Of a stretch of 64,000 bases of DNA, positions 53,990-61,774 are shown piece by piece. A program made the position numbers and the translations under genes. Position 1 is the first letter of the stretch, and each line of letters starts with the position of its first letter. This DNA comes from Mycobacteriaceae bacterium (GTDB lineage Bacteria > Actinomycetota > Actinomycetes > Mycobacteriales > Mycobacteriaceae): positions 1 through 64,000 of the forward strand of contig JAIEPH010000001.1 of NCBI GenBank assembly GCA_019749805.1, written 5' to 3'. The notes under the pieces were generated by a model that saw only the letters and a list, made by a program, of their open reading frames with translations, did not search any database and was not told the origin of the DNA.

Positions 53990-54934
53990 ATGGTGAAGCG
54001 CAAGGCCCTCCCGTGGGCTCCCACGAATGTCCCGGACATCCGGCGGCAGTGGTGCAACGCTCTCGACGCTCTGGTCGAGTACCAGTCCTCGGCACTGCAG
54101 GAGCCGGCGGATCCCGCCGCCGGCGGTTCTCGCCGCCTGCAACGCATGCAGGCCAAGCTGGCCGAGTCCCTGGCCCAGATGAGCACCGAGTCTCAGGCCA
54201 TCCGCCGCGCGGAGCTGTATTGGGTGTCGCGCGACATGGTCGACGTCGCGTTGGATGCGGCCGACTCGCTCCCGGAGTGGACCCCGGCGATCGCGGCACC
54301 TTGCCCCACCGGGGTGTTGTGCTGGGCCAAGCCGGCCGGGTTGGTGCCGTGGAATGCGTTGAGCCCTGATGACCCGGACGAGGTCACCTGGGACGGGTTG
54401 TGGTGGTGGTCAAGGCCGGACGGCGTACTGCAGTTGCAGCCGCTGTCCCGGCTGGCGAAGAACCCCGAGCTGCTCGCGCCCTACCAGGTGACGTCGCCGC
54501 TGTGGGCGACCAATCCCACCTTGACGGTGCAGCCGCTGGTCCCCCGGACCGCCGAGGCAGCGGGCGCCGCGGACGCCTCGCCGCTGATCAGCGTCGTCGG
54601 CGCGGCCTGGCTGCTGATGGGGCAGCCCACGGTCGCCGCGACCCGCGCACTGGAAGCACCCTCACGCCACCGCGACGACGGCGCGAGCACTGAGCCGAAC
54701 CCCGATCAGGTCAGCATCATCGAGCTGCGCCGGCCGATGAGCCCTCCCCGCGAGGGCGAAGGCTCTGGCGCGGATCGCCAATATCACCACCGTTGGTGGG
54801 TGGGCGGGCACTGGCGCCAGCAGGCCTGCGGCCCCAACCACGCCGACCGCCGCCCGAAATGGATCGCCCCGTACGTCAAGGGGCCCGAGGGTGCGCCGCT
54901 CAAGAAGGACCGCGTCCACGTATGGCGCCGCTGA
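53990..54934 (+). CDS. Conserved actinobacterial mobile-element protein (314 aa)
   Basis: 314-aa protein. The N-terminus is helical (VPDIRRQWCNALDALVEYQS, AELYWVSRDMVDVALDAADS). The C-terminal 60 residues (YHHRWWVGGHWRQQACGPNH, WIAPYVKGPEGAPLKKDRVH, VWRR) are a motif I associate with many actinobacterial phage and plasmid hypothetical proteins (H-R-W-V-x-GHWR, PxGP, WIxPYxKG, W at the end). The role is unknown. ATG 53990 has a weak Shine-Dalgarno. It converges on the 55120 gene. Confidence 0.72.
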   Translation: MVKRKALPWAPTNVPDIRRQWCNALDALVEYQSSALQEPADPAAGGSRRLQRMQAKLAESLAQMSTESQAIRRAELYWVSRDMVDVALDAADSLPEWTPAIAAPCPTGVLCWAKPAGLVPWNALSPDDPDEVTWDGLWWWSRPDGVLQLQPLSRLAKNPELLAPYQVTSPLWATNPTLTVQPLVPRTAEAAGAADASPLISVVGAAWLLMGQPTVAATRALEAPSRHRDDGASTEPNPDQVSIIELRRPMSPPREGEGSGADRQYHHRWWVGGHWRQQACGPNHADRRPKWIAPYVKGPEGAPLKKDRVHVWRR

Positions 54935-54960
54935 GCCGCGGCTGACCGCCTCCGCCGGAC

Positions 54961-54977
54961 CGCCGCTGTACGGCGGG
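54961..54977 (+). terminator. Stem-loop downstream of the 53990-54934 gene
   Basis: CCGCCG-CTGTA-CGGCGG, 27 bp after the stop and running straight into an element C copy. Confidence 0.5.
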
Positions 54978-54999
54978 GACGTGTCATCGCCGCTGGTCG
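54974..54999 (-). repeat. Element C copy (convergent region, 1 of 2)
   Basis: Minus strand GACCAG-CGG-CGATGACACGTCCCCGC. Next to it at 55008-55035, on the same strand, is a remnant of the 3' end of the 55120 gene (PTEAPAP codons, then stop). Confidence 0.6.
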
Positions 55000-55083
55000 C
55001 GAAGCCTTAGGCCGGTGCCGGCGCTTCAGTAGGGGGCCCCGCCCAAGAAGGAACGGGTGGCGCAGCTGAGCCGTCTCTCAACC

Positions 55084-55109
55084 GGGGGGACGTGCCATCT
55101 CCCCTGGTC
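55084..55109 (-). repeat. Element C copy (convergent region, 2 of 2)
   Basis: Minus strand GACCAGG-GGAGATGGCACGTCCCC, starting 10 bp after the stop of 55120-55437. Confidence 0.6.
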
Positions 55110-55119
55110 AGGTAGCTAG

Positions 55120-55437
55120 CTAGGTGGGGGGTGCCGGCGCTTCTGTGGGGCCGATGGTGATCGTGGCCTTGTAGCCGTCGGGCACCACCATCACTGCGGC
55201 GGCTGGGTGCAGCGCGACGGTGAACTGGCCCAGCTGTAGGACGAGTAGCGGTTTGGTCACCGACTTCGACGGCGGGTAGAGCAGTGGCCCGGTGAGGGTG
55301 TTGCGTCCCCGGCGCACGGCGATGATCAGTCCGACGTGCGTGCTCGACAGTGCCCCGACGTTGATTTCGTACGGACCCAGGTCGGGTACGGCTTGCAGGC
55401 GCTTCGGGCGCTGAATCGGGGTCAGCATCGTTCTCAT
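55120..55437 (-). CDS. Hypothetical protein (105 aa), last gene of a coupled set
   Basis: 105-aa protein, MRTMLTPIQRPKRLQAVPDL onward, beta-rich (GLIIAVRRGRNTLTGPLLYP, LLVLQLGQFTVALHPAAAVM), ending TEAPAPPT. ATG 55437 overlaps the stop of the winged-helix gene by ATGA; the frame upstream to 55584 is antisense-like. The family is unknown. Its 3' end plus element C appears again 100 bp downstream. Confidence 0.68.
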   Translation of the reverse strand: MRTMLTPIQRPKRLQAVPDLGPYEINVGALSSTHVGLIIAVRRGRNTLTGPLLYPPSKSVTKPLLVLQLGQFTVALHPAAAVMVVPDGYKATITIGPTEAPAPPT

Positions 55438-55673
55438 GCGAGTCGACCCGCTTCGCTCAGTCGGTAGAGCCAGGCCGTGCTTGCTGGCCGGTGCTTGCGT
55501 TCCACAAGACCTTTGCGCGTCAGCCCGGCCAATCCGCGTTGCACGCGGGAGCTGGGTCGCCCCACGTCCATCGGCCTCAACCACTTCTCTGCTGGCGTGC
55601 CGAGGTCGTGCAGCATGTCCAGGACCTCTTCCTCGGTCTGGGTGAGGTTCACCGGGATGTTGTTGCTACTCAA
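55434..55673 (-). CDS. Winged-helix DNA-binding protein (79 aa)
   Basis: 79-aa protein: LTQTEEEVLDMLHDLGTPAE, WLRPMDVGRPSSRVQRGLAG, LTRKGLVERKHRPASTAWLY. A MarR/GntR-like winged helix with no ligand domain. The start is a TTG (55671-55673) overlapping the stop of a 26-codon upstream frame by TTGA, so translation is probably coupled. It may control its own operon. Confidence 0.72.
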   Translation of the reverse strand: MSSNNIPVNLTQTEEEVLDMLHDLGTPAEKWLRPMDVGRPSSRVQRGLAGLTRKGLVERKHRPASTAWLYRLSEAGRLA

Positions 55674-55750
55674 CGACGTTGCCTGTCCGCGACGCAGTCA
55701 CCTTGGCGGCGACGTCTCGGGTCGGCTCGACGGTGATGGCTCTTGCTCAT
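55670..55750 (-). CDS. Short basic leader peptide gene (26 aa)
   Basis: ATG 55750 has GAAGGAG 6-7 nt upstream; 26 codons, very Arg-rich (KSHHRRADPRRRRQGD), ending in a TGA that overlaps the TTG start of the winged-helix gene. Strong Shine-Dalgarno plus overlap suggest a real small gene or a coupling device. Confidence 0.5.
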   Translation of the reverse strand: MSKSHHRRADPRRRRQGDCVADRQRR

Positions 55751-55761
55751 GGGCCGCTCCT

Positions 55762-56517
55762 TCAGTCGATGCTTCGGACGTAGGTGTCGAGAGCGGTTTG
55801 GATTGCGGTGACGCCGCGGTATTCGCGTCGCGCGTCCTCGACGAATTGCCGGCTCTGCTCGGCAGTGAAGCGAATTCCCGAACCGCGGGGGAAGCGCTGG
55901 ACGGGGTCATTCGGTGGGGCCCACCGCAACAGTGGCCGGGAGGCGATGAAGTCCGAGACGGCGGCGAACTGGCGCACCCGCTCGACGAGCTGGTCCAGGT
56001 GCTCACCGTAGATGTCGGCAGCCACGCCGGCGTCAGGACCGAATGCCGATGCGGTGAGACTCATGCGTGGTGAACGATGCTGGGCGGCAATGGAATCCCA
56101 CACGGGTTGGGCGATCATCGCGAATACCACTGGCCCCCCGTCGAGCACCGTCGAGGGTGGGTAGGGCGAACCGTCGTCGTAGAGGTCAGAGCATGAGACG
56201 GTGCGCTCGACGAGGAAGAGCAGGGACTCGATGTCGATGTCGGGGTCGAACCAGTTGGGGTCACCGACGTGGGTCTGATCGTGCGCCTCGAATCGGCCGG
56301 CGCGGTGCGCGTCCGAGAAGAACCGGGTCAGCAAGGTGGCGTTGACGTCGGCGGGCACTCCGTCGATGCAGCCGAACCCGTCGTAGGTCCCGTGGATTCC
56401 CAGCGAGATCGGGGAGTACTGGCCGGCGGGCTCGCGGTGCAACAGCACGACGGCAGTGTCGACGCTGCTGCCGAGGTTGATTCCGGTGATCATGCAGGTG
56501 GTGTCGTAGAAGCCCAT
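55762..56517 (-). CDS. Hypothetical protein (251 aa)
   Basis: 251-aa protein: MGFYDTTCMITGINLGSSVD, AVVLLHREPAGQYSPISLGI, IDGVPADVNATLLTRFFSDA, then ESLLFLVERTVSCSDLYDDG. The MGFYDTxCMxTG start is familiar from actinobacterial hypothetical proteins, without a known role. ATG 56517 has GGGGGGAGG upstream. A sigma-A-like promoter TTTCGA-N17-TACAGT lies near 56560-56590. It is the first gene of the unit that ends at 55120. Confidence 0.72.
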   Translation of the reverse strand: MGFYDTTCMITGINLGSSVDTAVVLLHREPAGQYSPISLGIHGTYDGFGCIDGVPADVNATLLTRFFSDAHRAGRFEAHDQTHVGDPNWFDPDIDIESLLFLVERTVSCSDLYDDGSPYPPSTVLDGGPVVFAMIAQPVWDSIAAQHRSPRMSLTASAFGPDAGVAADIYGEHLDQLVERVRQFAAVSDFIASRPLLRWAPPNDPVQRFPRGSGIRFTAEQSRQFVEDARREYRGVTAIQTALDTYVRSID

Positions 56518-56620
56518 GGCGCACTCACCTCCCCCCGCTGTGCGCCGTAGACAGCAAACGATGCCCACTGTAGCCTTTGGGTAATAGGGTCGAAAGCCGT
56601 TCGCCACGTGCCCTTTCGGG

Positions 56621-58726
56621 TCACCTGTACTCACCTCGCGCCATGTTGGCGAACCTGCTCATGTGGAGCTGGCTGGCCACGGTGATGGTCTTGGTTGGTC
56701 CTGCGCGGTGCTTGCCGATGATGATTTCGGCTTCACCGGCCTGCGGGTGGTCGCGTTCGAACGCGTCCGGGCGGTGTAGCAGCAGCACCACGTCACTATC
56801 TTGTTCGATCGCCCCGGACTCGCGTAGGTCAGAAAGCATGGGGCGCTTGTCCGTTCGCTGCTCGGGTCCACGGTTGAGCTGGCTCAGCGCGACGACGGGG
56901 ACGTCGAGTTCCTTGGCCATCAGCTTGAGTGTCCGGGAGAACTCCGAGACCTCCTGCTGGCGGCTTTCCACGCGTTTACCGGAGGTCATCAGCTGCATGT
57001 AGTCCACGACGATCAGCCGCAAGTCGGTCTTCTGCGCCAAGCGGCGGGCCTTGGCGCGGATCTCCATCATGGTCAGATTGGCTGAGTCGTCGATGTAGAG
57101 CGGGGCTTCGCTGATGTCGCTCATCTTCTTGGCCAGCCGCGTCCAGTCATCGTCGCTCATCTTGCCTGAGCGCATGCTCGCCAGCTTGATCTTGGCTTCG
57201 GCCGACAACAGCCGCATCACGATCTCCGACTTACTCATCTCCAGCGAGAAGATGATGCTCGCCATCTGATTGGTGATCGAGCACGACCGCATGAAATCCA
57301 GTGCCAGCGTTGAGTTATGGGTGGGAACCATCCCGGCCCCGGCGAGGTAGAGGTGGTCTGCGTTGTCGACCTGTACGCATCGCACGGCGACGCTGTGGCG
57401 CGGGCGCACCGCGGTGACGGTGCGCTCCCCGGCGACCACGTGGATCGGTGTGCCGGCCCATCCTGCGGCCACGACGAAGCCCAACGAGCACAGCAGGTCC
57501 ACGGCCAGGGTGCGGTCTGTCGGTTGCCGCCACGCCGCGGTGACGGTGAAGCTGTCGCCGGGGCCGCCGTCAACGGCGCCGGCGAACAGCAGCCCGCGCA
57601 GCATGTCGCGGCGTTGGCGCAGTGATCCGCGAAGGTAGCGCGTGACGACGGTGTCGTAGCCGTGCAGCTCGACGTCGCGGTCGCCGGCCAGCCAGCGGCC
57701 TACGGTGTACGGGTCGTCGTGGGGCTCGCAGATCTCGGGCAGCTCGACAGGCACGGCGGGGGGGATCGCTTCCCCGGCCACCAGCTCTGCGGTGATGGCG
57801 ATGCCACGACGGGTGGGCCACTGATGCTGCTCGTCGGCGGTGATCACGGTGCCGTCGGAGAACTCCACGTCATAGCAGGGCCTGCCGTAGAGCATTTCGG
57901 TCGTGGCGACGACGCGGGTGGGTGCCCCGTCCGCGCCGAGCAGCTCGTCGCCCACTGCGACTTCGCCCATCGTGGTCCAGCCAGACGGGGTGGGAAGGAT
58001 GGTGTTGAGCGCCAACGCCTTACCGATGCCCGGCCGTGCGGCGATGGTGATCATCTGTCCGCGGTGCAGACCGTTGGTGACCTCGTCGAGTTCGACGAAT
58101 CCGGTGGGCACTCCGGTGGCCAGGCCGCCGTGGGCGGACAGGTTGTCGAGTTCGTCCATCGTCGGTTGCAGCAGGTCGGCCAGCGGGACGAAGTCGTCGC
58201 GGCGGTCTCGGTTGCTGACGTCGTAGATCTCGGCCTGGGCGCGGTCGACGACGTCGGCGACCTCTGCTCCCTCGGCTCCGGCGTAGCCGTACTGGACTAC
58301 GCGGGTGCCAGCTTCCACGAGGCGGCGCAGCACCGCCTTCTCGGCGACGATGCGACCGTAGTAGCCGGCGTTGGCCGCGGTCGGCACGAACGAGATCAGC
58401 GTGTGCAGGTAGGGCGCGCCCCCGACCCTGCGCAGATCTCCGAGTCGATCGAGCAGGGCGGCCACGGTGACCGCGTCGGCGGGTTCTCCGCGGCCGTAGA
58501 GGTCCAAGACGGCGTCGAAGATGATCTGGTGCCGCGGCTTGTAGAAATCACCGGGGCGCAGCGTTTCCAGGACGTCGGCGATCGCGTCCTTGCTCAACAT
58601 CATCGCGCCGAGCACGGACTGCTCGGCGCTCTCGTCGTGCGGCGGCAGGCGCCCGTAGTCACCGTCGGCATCGCTATCGGCGACCCGCGGGGCGGATCGG
58701 ACCGGCCGCTCCTCCAGGGCGGTCAC
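56621..58726 (-). CDS. dnaB: Replicative DNA helicase DnaB with intein
   Basis: 701-aa precursor; after splicing about 466 aa, the normal DnaB length. N-terminal domain PHDESAEQSVLGAMMLSKDA; RecA-fold GIGK/ST Walker A split by the intein; LIVVDYMQLM (Walker B), LSQLNRGPEQR and LRESGAIEQDSDVV are clear. It unwinds DNA at the replication fork, so the element carries its own helicase. I chose GTG 58726, which overlaps the previous stop by GTGA and has GGGGGAGGAG 3 nt upstream; ATG 58744 is an alternative. It is second gene after the zinc-ribbon gene 58723-59028. Confidence 0.93.
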   Translation of the reverse strand: MTALEERPVRSAPRVADSDADGDYGRLPPHDESAEQSVLGAMMLSKDAIADVLETLRPGDFYKPRHQIIFDAVLDLYGRGEPADAVTVAALLDRLGDLRRVGGAPYLHTLISFVPTAANAGYYGRIVAEKAVLRRLVEAGTRVVQYGYAGAEGAEVADVVDRAQAEIYDVSNRDRRDDFVPLADLLQPTMDELDNLSAHGGLATGVPTGFVELDEVTNGLHRGQMITIAARPGIGKALALNTILPTPSGWTTMGEVAVGDELLGADGAPTRVVATTEMLYGRPCYDVEFSDGTVITADEQHQWPTRRGIAITAELVAGEAIPPAVPVELPEICEPHDDPYTVGRWLAGDRDVELHGYDTVVTRYLRGSLRQRRDMLRGLLFAGAVDGGPGDSFTVTAAWRQPTDRTLAVDLLCSLGFVVAAGWAGTPIHVVAGERTVTAVRPRHSVAVRCVQVDNADHLYLAGAGMVPTHNSTLALDFMRSCSITNQMASIIFSLEMSKSEIVMRLLSAEAKIKLASMRSGKMSDDDWTRLAKKMSDISEAPLYIDDSANLTMMEIRAKARRLAQKTDLRLIVVDYMQLMTSGKRVESRQQEVSEFSRTLKLMAKELDVPVVALSQLNRGPEQRTDKRPMLSDLRESGAIEQDSDVVLLLHRPDAFERDHPQAGEAEIIIGKHRAGPTKTITVASQLHMSRFANMARGEYR
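57314..58018 (-). other. Class 3 intein in the DnaB P-loop (235 aa)
   Basis: The insertion lies between GIGK and ST of Walker A. It starts with Ala (ALALNTILPTPSGW) rather than Cys or Ser and ends VPTHN before Ser. It carries the class 3 W-C-T triad: Trp67 in block B (DEQHQWPT), Cys214 in block F (VRCVQVDNADHLYL) and Thr233 in block G. The middle (~110-180) has a degenerate LAGLIDADG-like segment (LRGLLFAGAVDGG), so the homing endonuclease is probably dead. Confidence 0.85.
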
Positions 58727-59028
58727 GCGCTCCTCCCCCGCCATGCCGACGATGCCGTGGCATCCGCGCGCCGGTCGGCGTCTCGGATCTGGCGCTGCAG
58801 TGCCAAGGCCCGGTCGACGTAGCTGTCTCGATCGAGGATCTGCTGGTGGTTCAGCGCGGGTGCCGCGCTCGGGCGCAGGTGGTCCCCGAAAGCGCGCTGG
58901 CAGTCCGGGCAGGTGTCGCCCCACAGCTCGACGACGACGGTGCAGTTGGGGATGACGCACCGCGGCTGATCTGCATCCGCTGTGGGCCTGCGTCGCGCTC
59001 GGGCCGCGCGAGGTGCTGTGTCGCCCAT
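58723..59028 (-). CDS. Zinc-ribbon protein (101 aa) upstream of dnaB
   Basis: 101-aa protein with CVIPNC...CPDC (residues ~24-42), one zinc ribbon, and a helical C-terminus (LDRDSYVDRALALQRQIRDA). ATG 59028 has AAGGAG upstream and follows element B (59057-59089). Its stop overlaps the GTG of dnaB. It may be a helicase-associated factor; its position, not its sequence, suggests this. Confidence 0.72.
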   Translation of the reverse strand: MGDTAPRAARARRRPTADADQPRCVIPNCTVVVELWGDTCPDCQRAFGDHLRPSAAPALNHQQILDRDSYVDRALALQRQIRDADRRADATASSAWRGRSA

Positions 59029-59056
59029 TGTGGCTCCTTCCCGGTTGCCTTATCCG

Positions 59057-59089
59057 TTAAGTACCGGCTGTGGGGGCCGTTTCCGTCGC
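59057..59089 (-). promoter_or_regulatory. Element B, copy upstream of the zinc-ribbon/dnaB unit
   Basis: GCGACGGAAA-N12-CCGGTACTTAA on the minus strand, ending 29 bp before ATG 59028. Confidence 0.68.
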
Positions 59090-59112
59090 CCCGCGGTCAA
59101 AGTGACGTGCTG

Positions 59113-59140
59113 AGCTGGGCCGATGGAACGTCCCCCGCGG
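59113..59140 (+). repeat. Element C copy
   Basis: GCTGGGCCGATGGAACGTCCCCCGCG, at the 3' end of the ParB-like gene. Confidence 0.55.
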
Positions 59141-60022
59141 TTATGCCGCCGCCGCGGCGGCGGCAGCCGGCCGGGCAGTGGCCGGGCCGGCCGGGCGCAG
59201 GACGCCGCGAAACCCTGCCGGCATCGCCAGCCGCTCACCGGCTCGTTGATGCAGGTTGTAGCGCTCGTAGAGGGCGATCGCGACGAACTTGGGCAGCGCG
59301 CCACCCCCGTGCTTGCCGCCGGTCTTCTTGGCTTTGGCGAAGAAGCTGACGCGATCGGGGGTGAGGTCGATGAGCGCGTCGACGAGGTCGTCGCCGTCGA
59401 AGTACTCCTCGCCGCCGAACACGTCGAGGAACACCGCCATCCCACCGACCAGCGCCGCGTCGTAGGCGCTCTGCTGTGGCCCCCAGGTCTGGTGCAGCAG
59501 TCGCAGGCTGTCCCGCAGCAGTGCATGCCCGCCGCGACTGCCGGCGATCTTCTCCAGCATGGCGGTGCAGCGCAGGGTTCCGTCCTTGGGTGCCCCGTCA
59601 ACGCGCAGTCCCACGCTCACGACCGACGCCTCGATGGCGACCACCGTGGGGTCGTGTTGAGCGCGGCGCGCCTTCCAGCGGTTCCACGTCGTGAGCCGTC
59701 GGCGGTGAATGTCGATGCCGAGGAACAGTTGAGCTTCCTCTGCCACGGTGAGCCCGCTGTGGATGCGGGCGGCAATCGCCGCCTCGGGGTCACGCAGAGC
59801 CACTGTGGCCCAACGATGTTGGCCTTCCACGACGGCGTATCGGGGGCTCGCACCGGCGCCGCGGTCCGAGACCTCGATGACGCCCAGGAGGCGCTGATCG
59901 AAGGTGGCTGCCATGTCCTGGACTCGTTGCCGGTCCAGGGGGCGCTGGTAGGTGTGGTCGGCGAAGATGTCGGTGACGGGGATCGCCAGGACGTAGGGTT
60001 CGCAGACGTCGGTGTCGGTCAT
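59141..60022 (-). CDS. ParB-like nuclease-domain protein (DUF6551-like, 293 aa)
   Basis: 293-aa protein. Residues 15-90 are a ParB/sulfiredoxin-type domain: IPVTDIFADHTYQRPLDRQR, QDMAATFDQRLLGVIEVSDR, YAVVEGQHRWATVAL with the GxHR motif. The rest (IDIHRRRLTTWNRWKARRAQ, TLRCTAMLEKIAGSRGGHAL) fits the DUF6551 family. The C-terminus is a poly-Ala/Pro tail. Possible roles are nuclease, CTP-binding switch or partition-like; there is no ParA here. It is last gene of the five-gene whiB operon (ATGA overlap with 60019). Confidence 0.8.
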   Translation of the reverse strand: MTDTDVCEPYVLAIPVTDIFADHTYQRPLDRQRVQDMAATFDQRLLGVIEVSDRGAGASPRYAVVEGQHRWATVALRDPEAAIAARIHSGLTVAEEAQLFLGIDIHRRRLTTWNRWKARRAQHDPTVVAIEASVVSVGLRVDGAPKDGTLRCTAMLEKIAGSRGGHALLRDSLRLLHQTWGPQQSAYDAALVGGMAVFLDVFGGEEYFDGDDLVDALIDLTPDRVSFFAKAKKTGGKHGGGALPKFVAIALYERYNLHQRAGERLAMPAGFRGVLRPAGPATARPAAAAAAAA

Positions 60023-60294
60023 CGGCGGTGGCCTCCTGTCGCGGAAGTTGTTGTGGCAGTGGTGGCATTCAGCGCCCATGCGACGTGTCGGCGGCCGGGA
60101 AGTCGCAGGCGACGGACCTGGCCGCGGTGTTCGAGGACGACGAGGTTGCGGTAGACGATTTCGTTGACCAACCCCGGCGTCGACGGCAAGAGCAACCGGT
60201 GCACTTCGGCGGTGGTCAGCTCGCCGCCGGCGCGCCCCAACGTGTCGAGGGCCTGGGTGCGCACCAGTTCTGGATCGGGGCGGGGAGCGCTCAT
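60019..60294 (-). CDS. Winged-helix protein (91 aa)
   Basis: 91-aa protein: RTQALDTLGRAGGELTTAEV, HRLLLPSTPGLVNEIVYRNL, VVLEHRGQVRRLRLPG. A winged-helix DNA-binding domain. It overlaps both neighbours by ATGA. It may work with the ParB-like protein. Confidence 0.72.
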   Translation of the reverse strand: MSAPRPDPELVRTQALDTLGRAGGELTTAEVHRLLLPSTPGLVNEIVYRNLVVLEHRGQVRRLRLPGRRHVAWALNATTATTTSATGGHRR

Positions 60295-60635
60295 CGTGAC
60301 GTGCTCGGGTCGCCGCGGTGGTTGAAGACCTCGACGGTGGCCGCCGGCGGGTGGGTGATCGCCACGCAGACCGGGCACAGTGGGGCACCGTCCTCGAGTA
60401 GTGCGGTGGCGCGTTCCTGGATGAGCCGCACACCGCATCGCGAGTGCGGAGCCCGTCCAAAGGCGACGTCGAGGAAATGCTGGACCCGGCCGACGCAGTG
60501 GATCACCTGGTTGTCGTGGACGCTGCGGCAGCGGCAGCCGATGTCCTGCCGGGGTTCCCAGTGCCGCAGTGACCCGTGCAGGTAGTCGGGCACCCACGCC
60601 TGGGGTGCGGCGATGAGAGTGGCCGGGGACGTCAT
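60291..60635 (-). CDS. Zinc-binding hypothetical protein (114 aa)
   Basis: 114-aa protein with DIGCRCRSVHDNQVIHCVGR and PHSRCGVRLI...GAPLCPVCVAI: several Cys/His pairs that could form two zinc sites. ATGA overlaps on both sides, within the whiB operon. It is unrecognised. Confidence 0.68.
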   Translation of the reverse strand: MTSPATLIAAPQAWVPDYLHGSLRHWEPRQDIGCRCRSVHDNQVIHCVGRVQHFLDVAFGRAPHSRCGVRLIQERATALLEDGAPLCPVCVAITHPPAATVEVFNHRGDPSTSR

Positions 60636-61369
60636 GGTCGCCGCCCGGGGGCGGGGTGTCCGGCCGCCCAAAGTGCCCGGTAGTCCAGGTGTTTGAGCAA
60701 CGTCAGGTCCGGCGCCTGCAGCGTCGGCAGCAGTCTGGCCAAGGCGGCGGCCGCGGTGCCGTCGTATTCCATGGTGGCCGGGAAGATGGCGCTCACGTCG
60801 CCGGGGATGTCGGCGATGAATCCACCACCGGCGACGTCTTCGCCGAGATGGTGCACCGACCAGCCGTACTTGGCGACCAGGCGGGCCATCAGCCAAGCCG
60901 CGGTGCGGCCGCGGGCCATGGGTTGATCGTTGGCGCCCAGGGTGGGCAGCGGATCGCTGTGCCGCCAGTTGCGGTGATGGCGGTGCGGTGCGCCCACGTG
61001 CAGCTGGATGAGCCAGCACAGTTGGGTGAGCCACTCGTCTCCGCTCTCGGCGTCACTTTGCCCCAGGTTGGCGACCGCGCGAGCCAGGTACAGCAGTCGA
61101 CCGGCTACGGCCTGGCGGGGAACCTGTTGGCGCGCTCTGCGGTGGCCGCGCAGATCCCAGCTCACCGTGGCGGTGCGGCGCGTCGGGGTGTGCACCGTGA
61201 CGAAGGCGGTCGCGGTGTGGGCGTCGAACTCCAACCGCTTGGGGTGCCATCCGTGGGCGGCCAGGTCGACCGCAGCCCAGTAGGCGTCGACCAGATCGGC
61301 GGGGGGCCGCTGCTCGCCGAGGCCGGGGATCCGTTCGCGGCCGGCGGACCGCTGGGCCGGCGGGGTCAT
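60632..61369 (-). CDS. Hypothetical protein (245 aa) in the whiB operon
   Basis: 245-aa protein: ADLVDAYWAAVDLAAHGWHP, TRRTATVSWDLRGHRRARQQ, WLTQLCWLIQLHVGAPHRHH, then IPGDVSAIFPATMEYDGTAA. It is His/Arg-rich in the middle and unrecognised. ATG 61369 overlaps the whiB stop by ATGA. Confidence 0.7.
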   Translation of the reverse strand: MTPPAQRSAGRERIPGLGEQRPPADLVDAYWAAVDLAAHGWHPKRLEFDAHTATAFVTVHTPTRRTATVSWDLRGHRRARQQVPRQAVAGRLLYLARAVANLGQSDAESGDEWLTQLCWLIQLHVGAPHRHHRNWRHSDPLPTLGANDQPMARGRTAAWLMARLVAKYGWSVHHLGEDVAGGGFIADIPGDVSAIFPATMEYDGTAAAALARLLPTLQAPDLTLLKHLDYRALWAAGHPAPGRRP

Positions 61370-61734
61370 CCGGCCAACCTCGCGTCCTGGTAGTCCTCGA
61401 CCGAGGCGGCGATCGTCGGCAGCACGTGCGGCTCGACGATCCCGTCGTCGGGCTCGTACCCGACCACACCTTGCTTGAGGCGGCGGCGTTCCCGTTCGGA
61501 CAGACCACCCCAGACTCCGTAGCGCTCGTCGTGGTCGAGCGCCCACTGCAGGCACTTCTTCTGGACCGGGCAGCCCTGGCAGACCTTCTTGGCGTCCTTG
61601 GTCGAGCCGCCCTTCTCGGGGTAGAACGCCTCGGGATCGGTCTGCGAGCACACCGCCCGGGCGGACCACTCCTCCTCCGACGGTTGCGGCTCCTCCATCA
61701 TGGCGATCAGCTCGATCACGGCTGCTTCAGACAT
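61366..61734 (-). CDS. whiB: WhiB-family iron-sulfur regulator
   Basis: 122-aa protein. The four cluster cysteines are C29 (AVCSQTD), C52, C55 (CQGC) and C61 (KKC); GVWGG (73-77) and a basic helix RERRRLKQ follow. It is closest by eye to the WhiB2/phage-WhiB group (DPEAFYPEKGGSTKDAKK). I set the start at ATG 61734 with GGGAGGT 7 nt upstream; an in-frame ATG at 61755 is less well placed. It heads a five-gene operon to 59141, with a RecA-NDp-like promoter at 61819-61840 and a 9-bp inverted repeat in the leader. Confidence 0.9.
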   Translation of the reverse strand: MSEAAVIELIAMMEEPQPSEEEWSARAVCSQTDPEAFYPEKGGSTKDAKKVCQGCPVQKKCLQWALDHDERYGVWGGLSERERRRLKQGVVGYEPDDGIVEPHVLPTIAASVEDYQDARLAG

Positions 61735-61774
61735 CGCATCTACCTCCCAGGCCAAGTCGCTCTTGCGTCACTGA

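Noticed and set aside
57662..58822. 386-codon plus-strand frame opposite dnaB
   Set aside because: Antisense of a clear DnaB/intein gene; no recognised domain or start signal.
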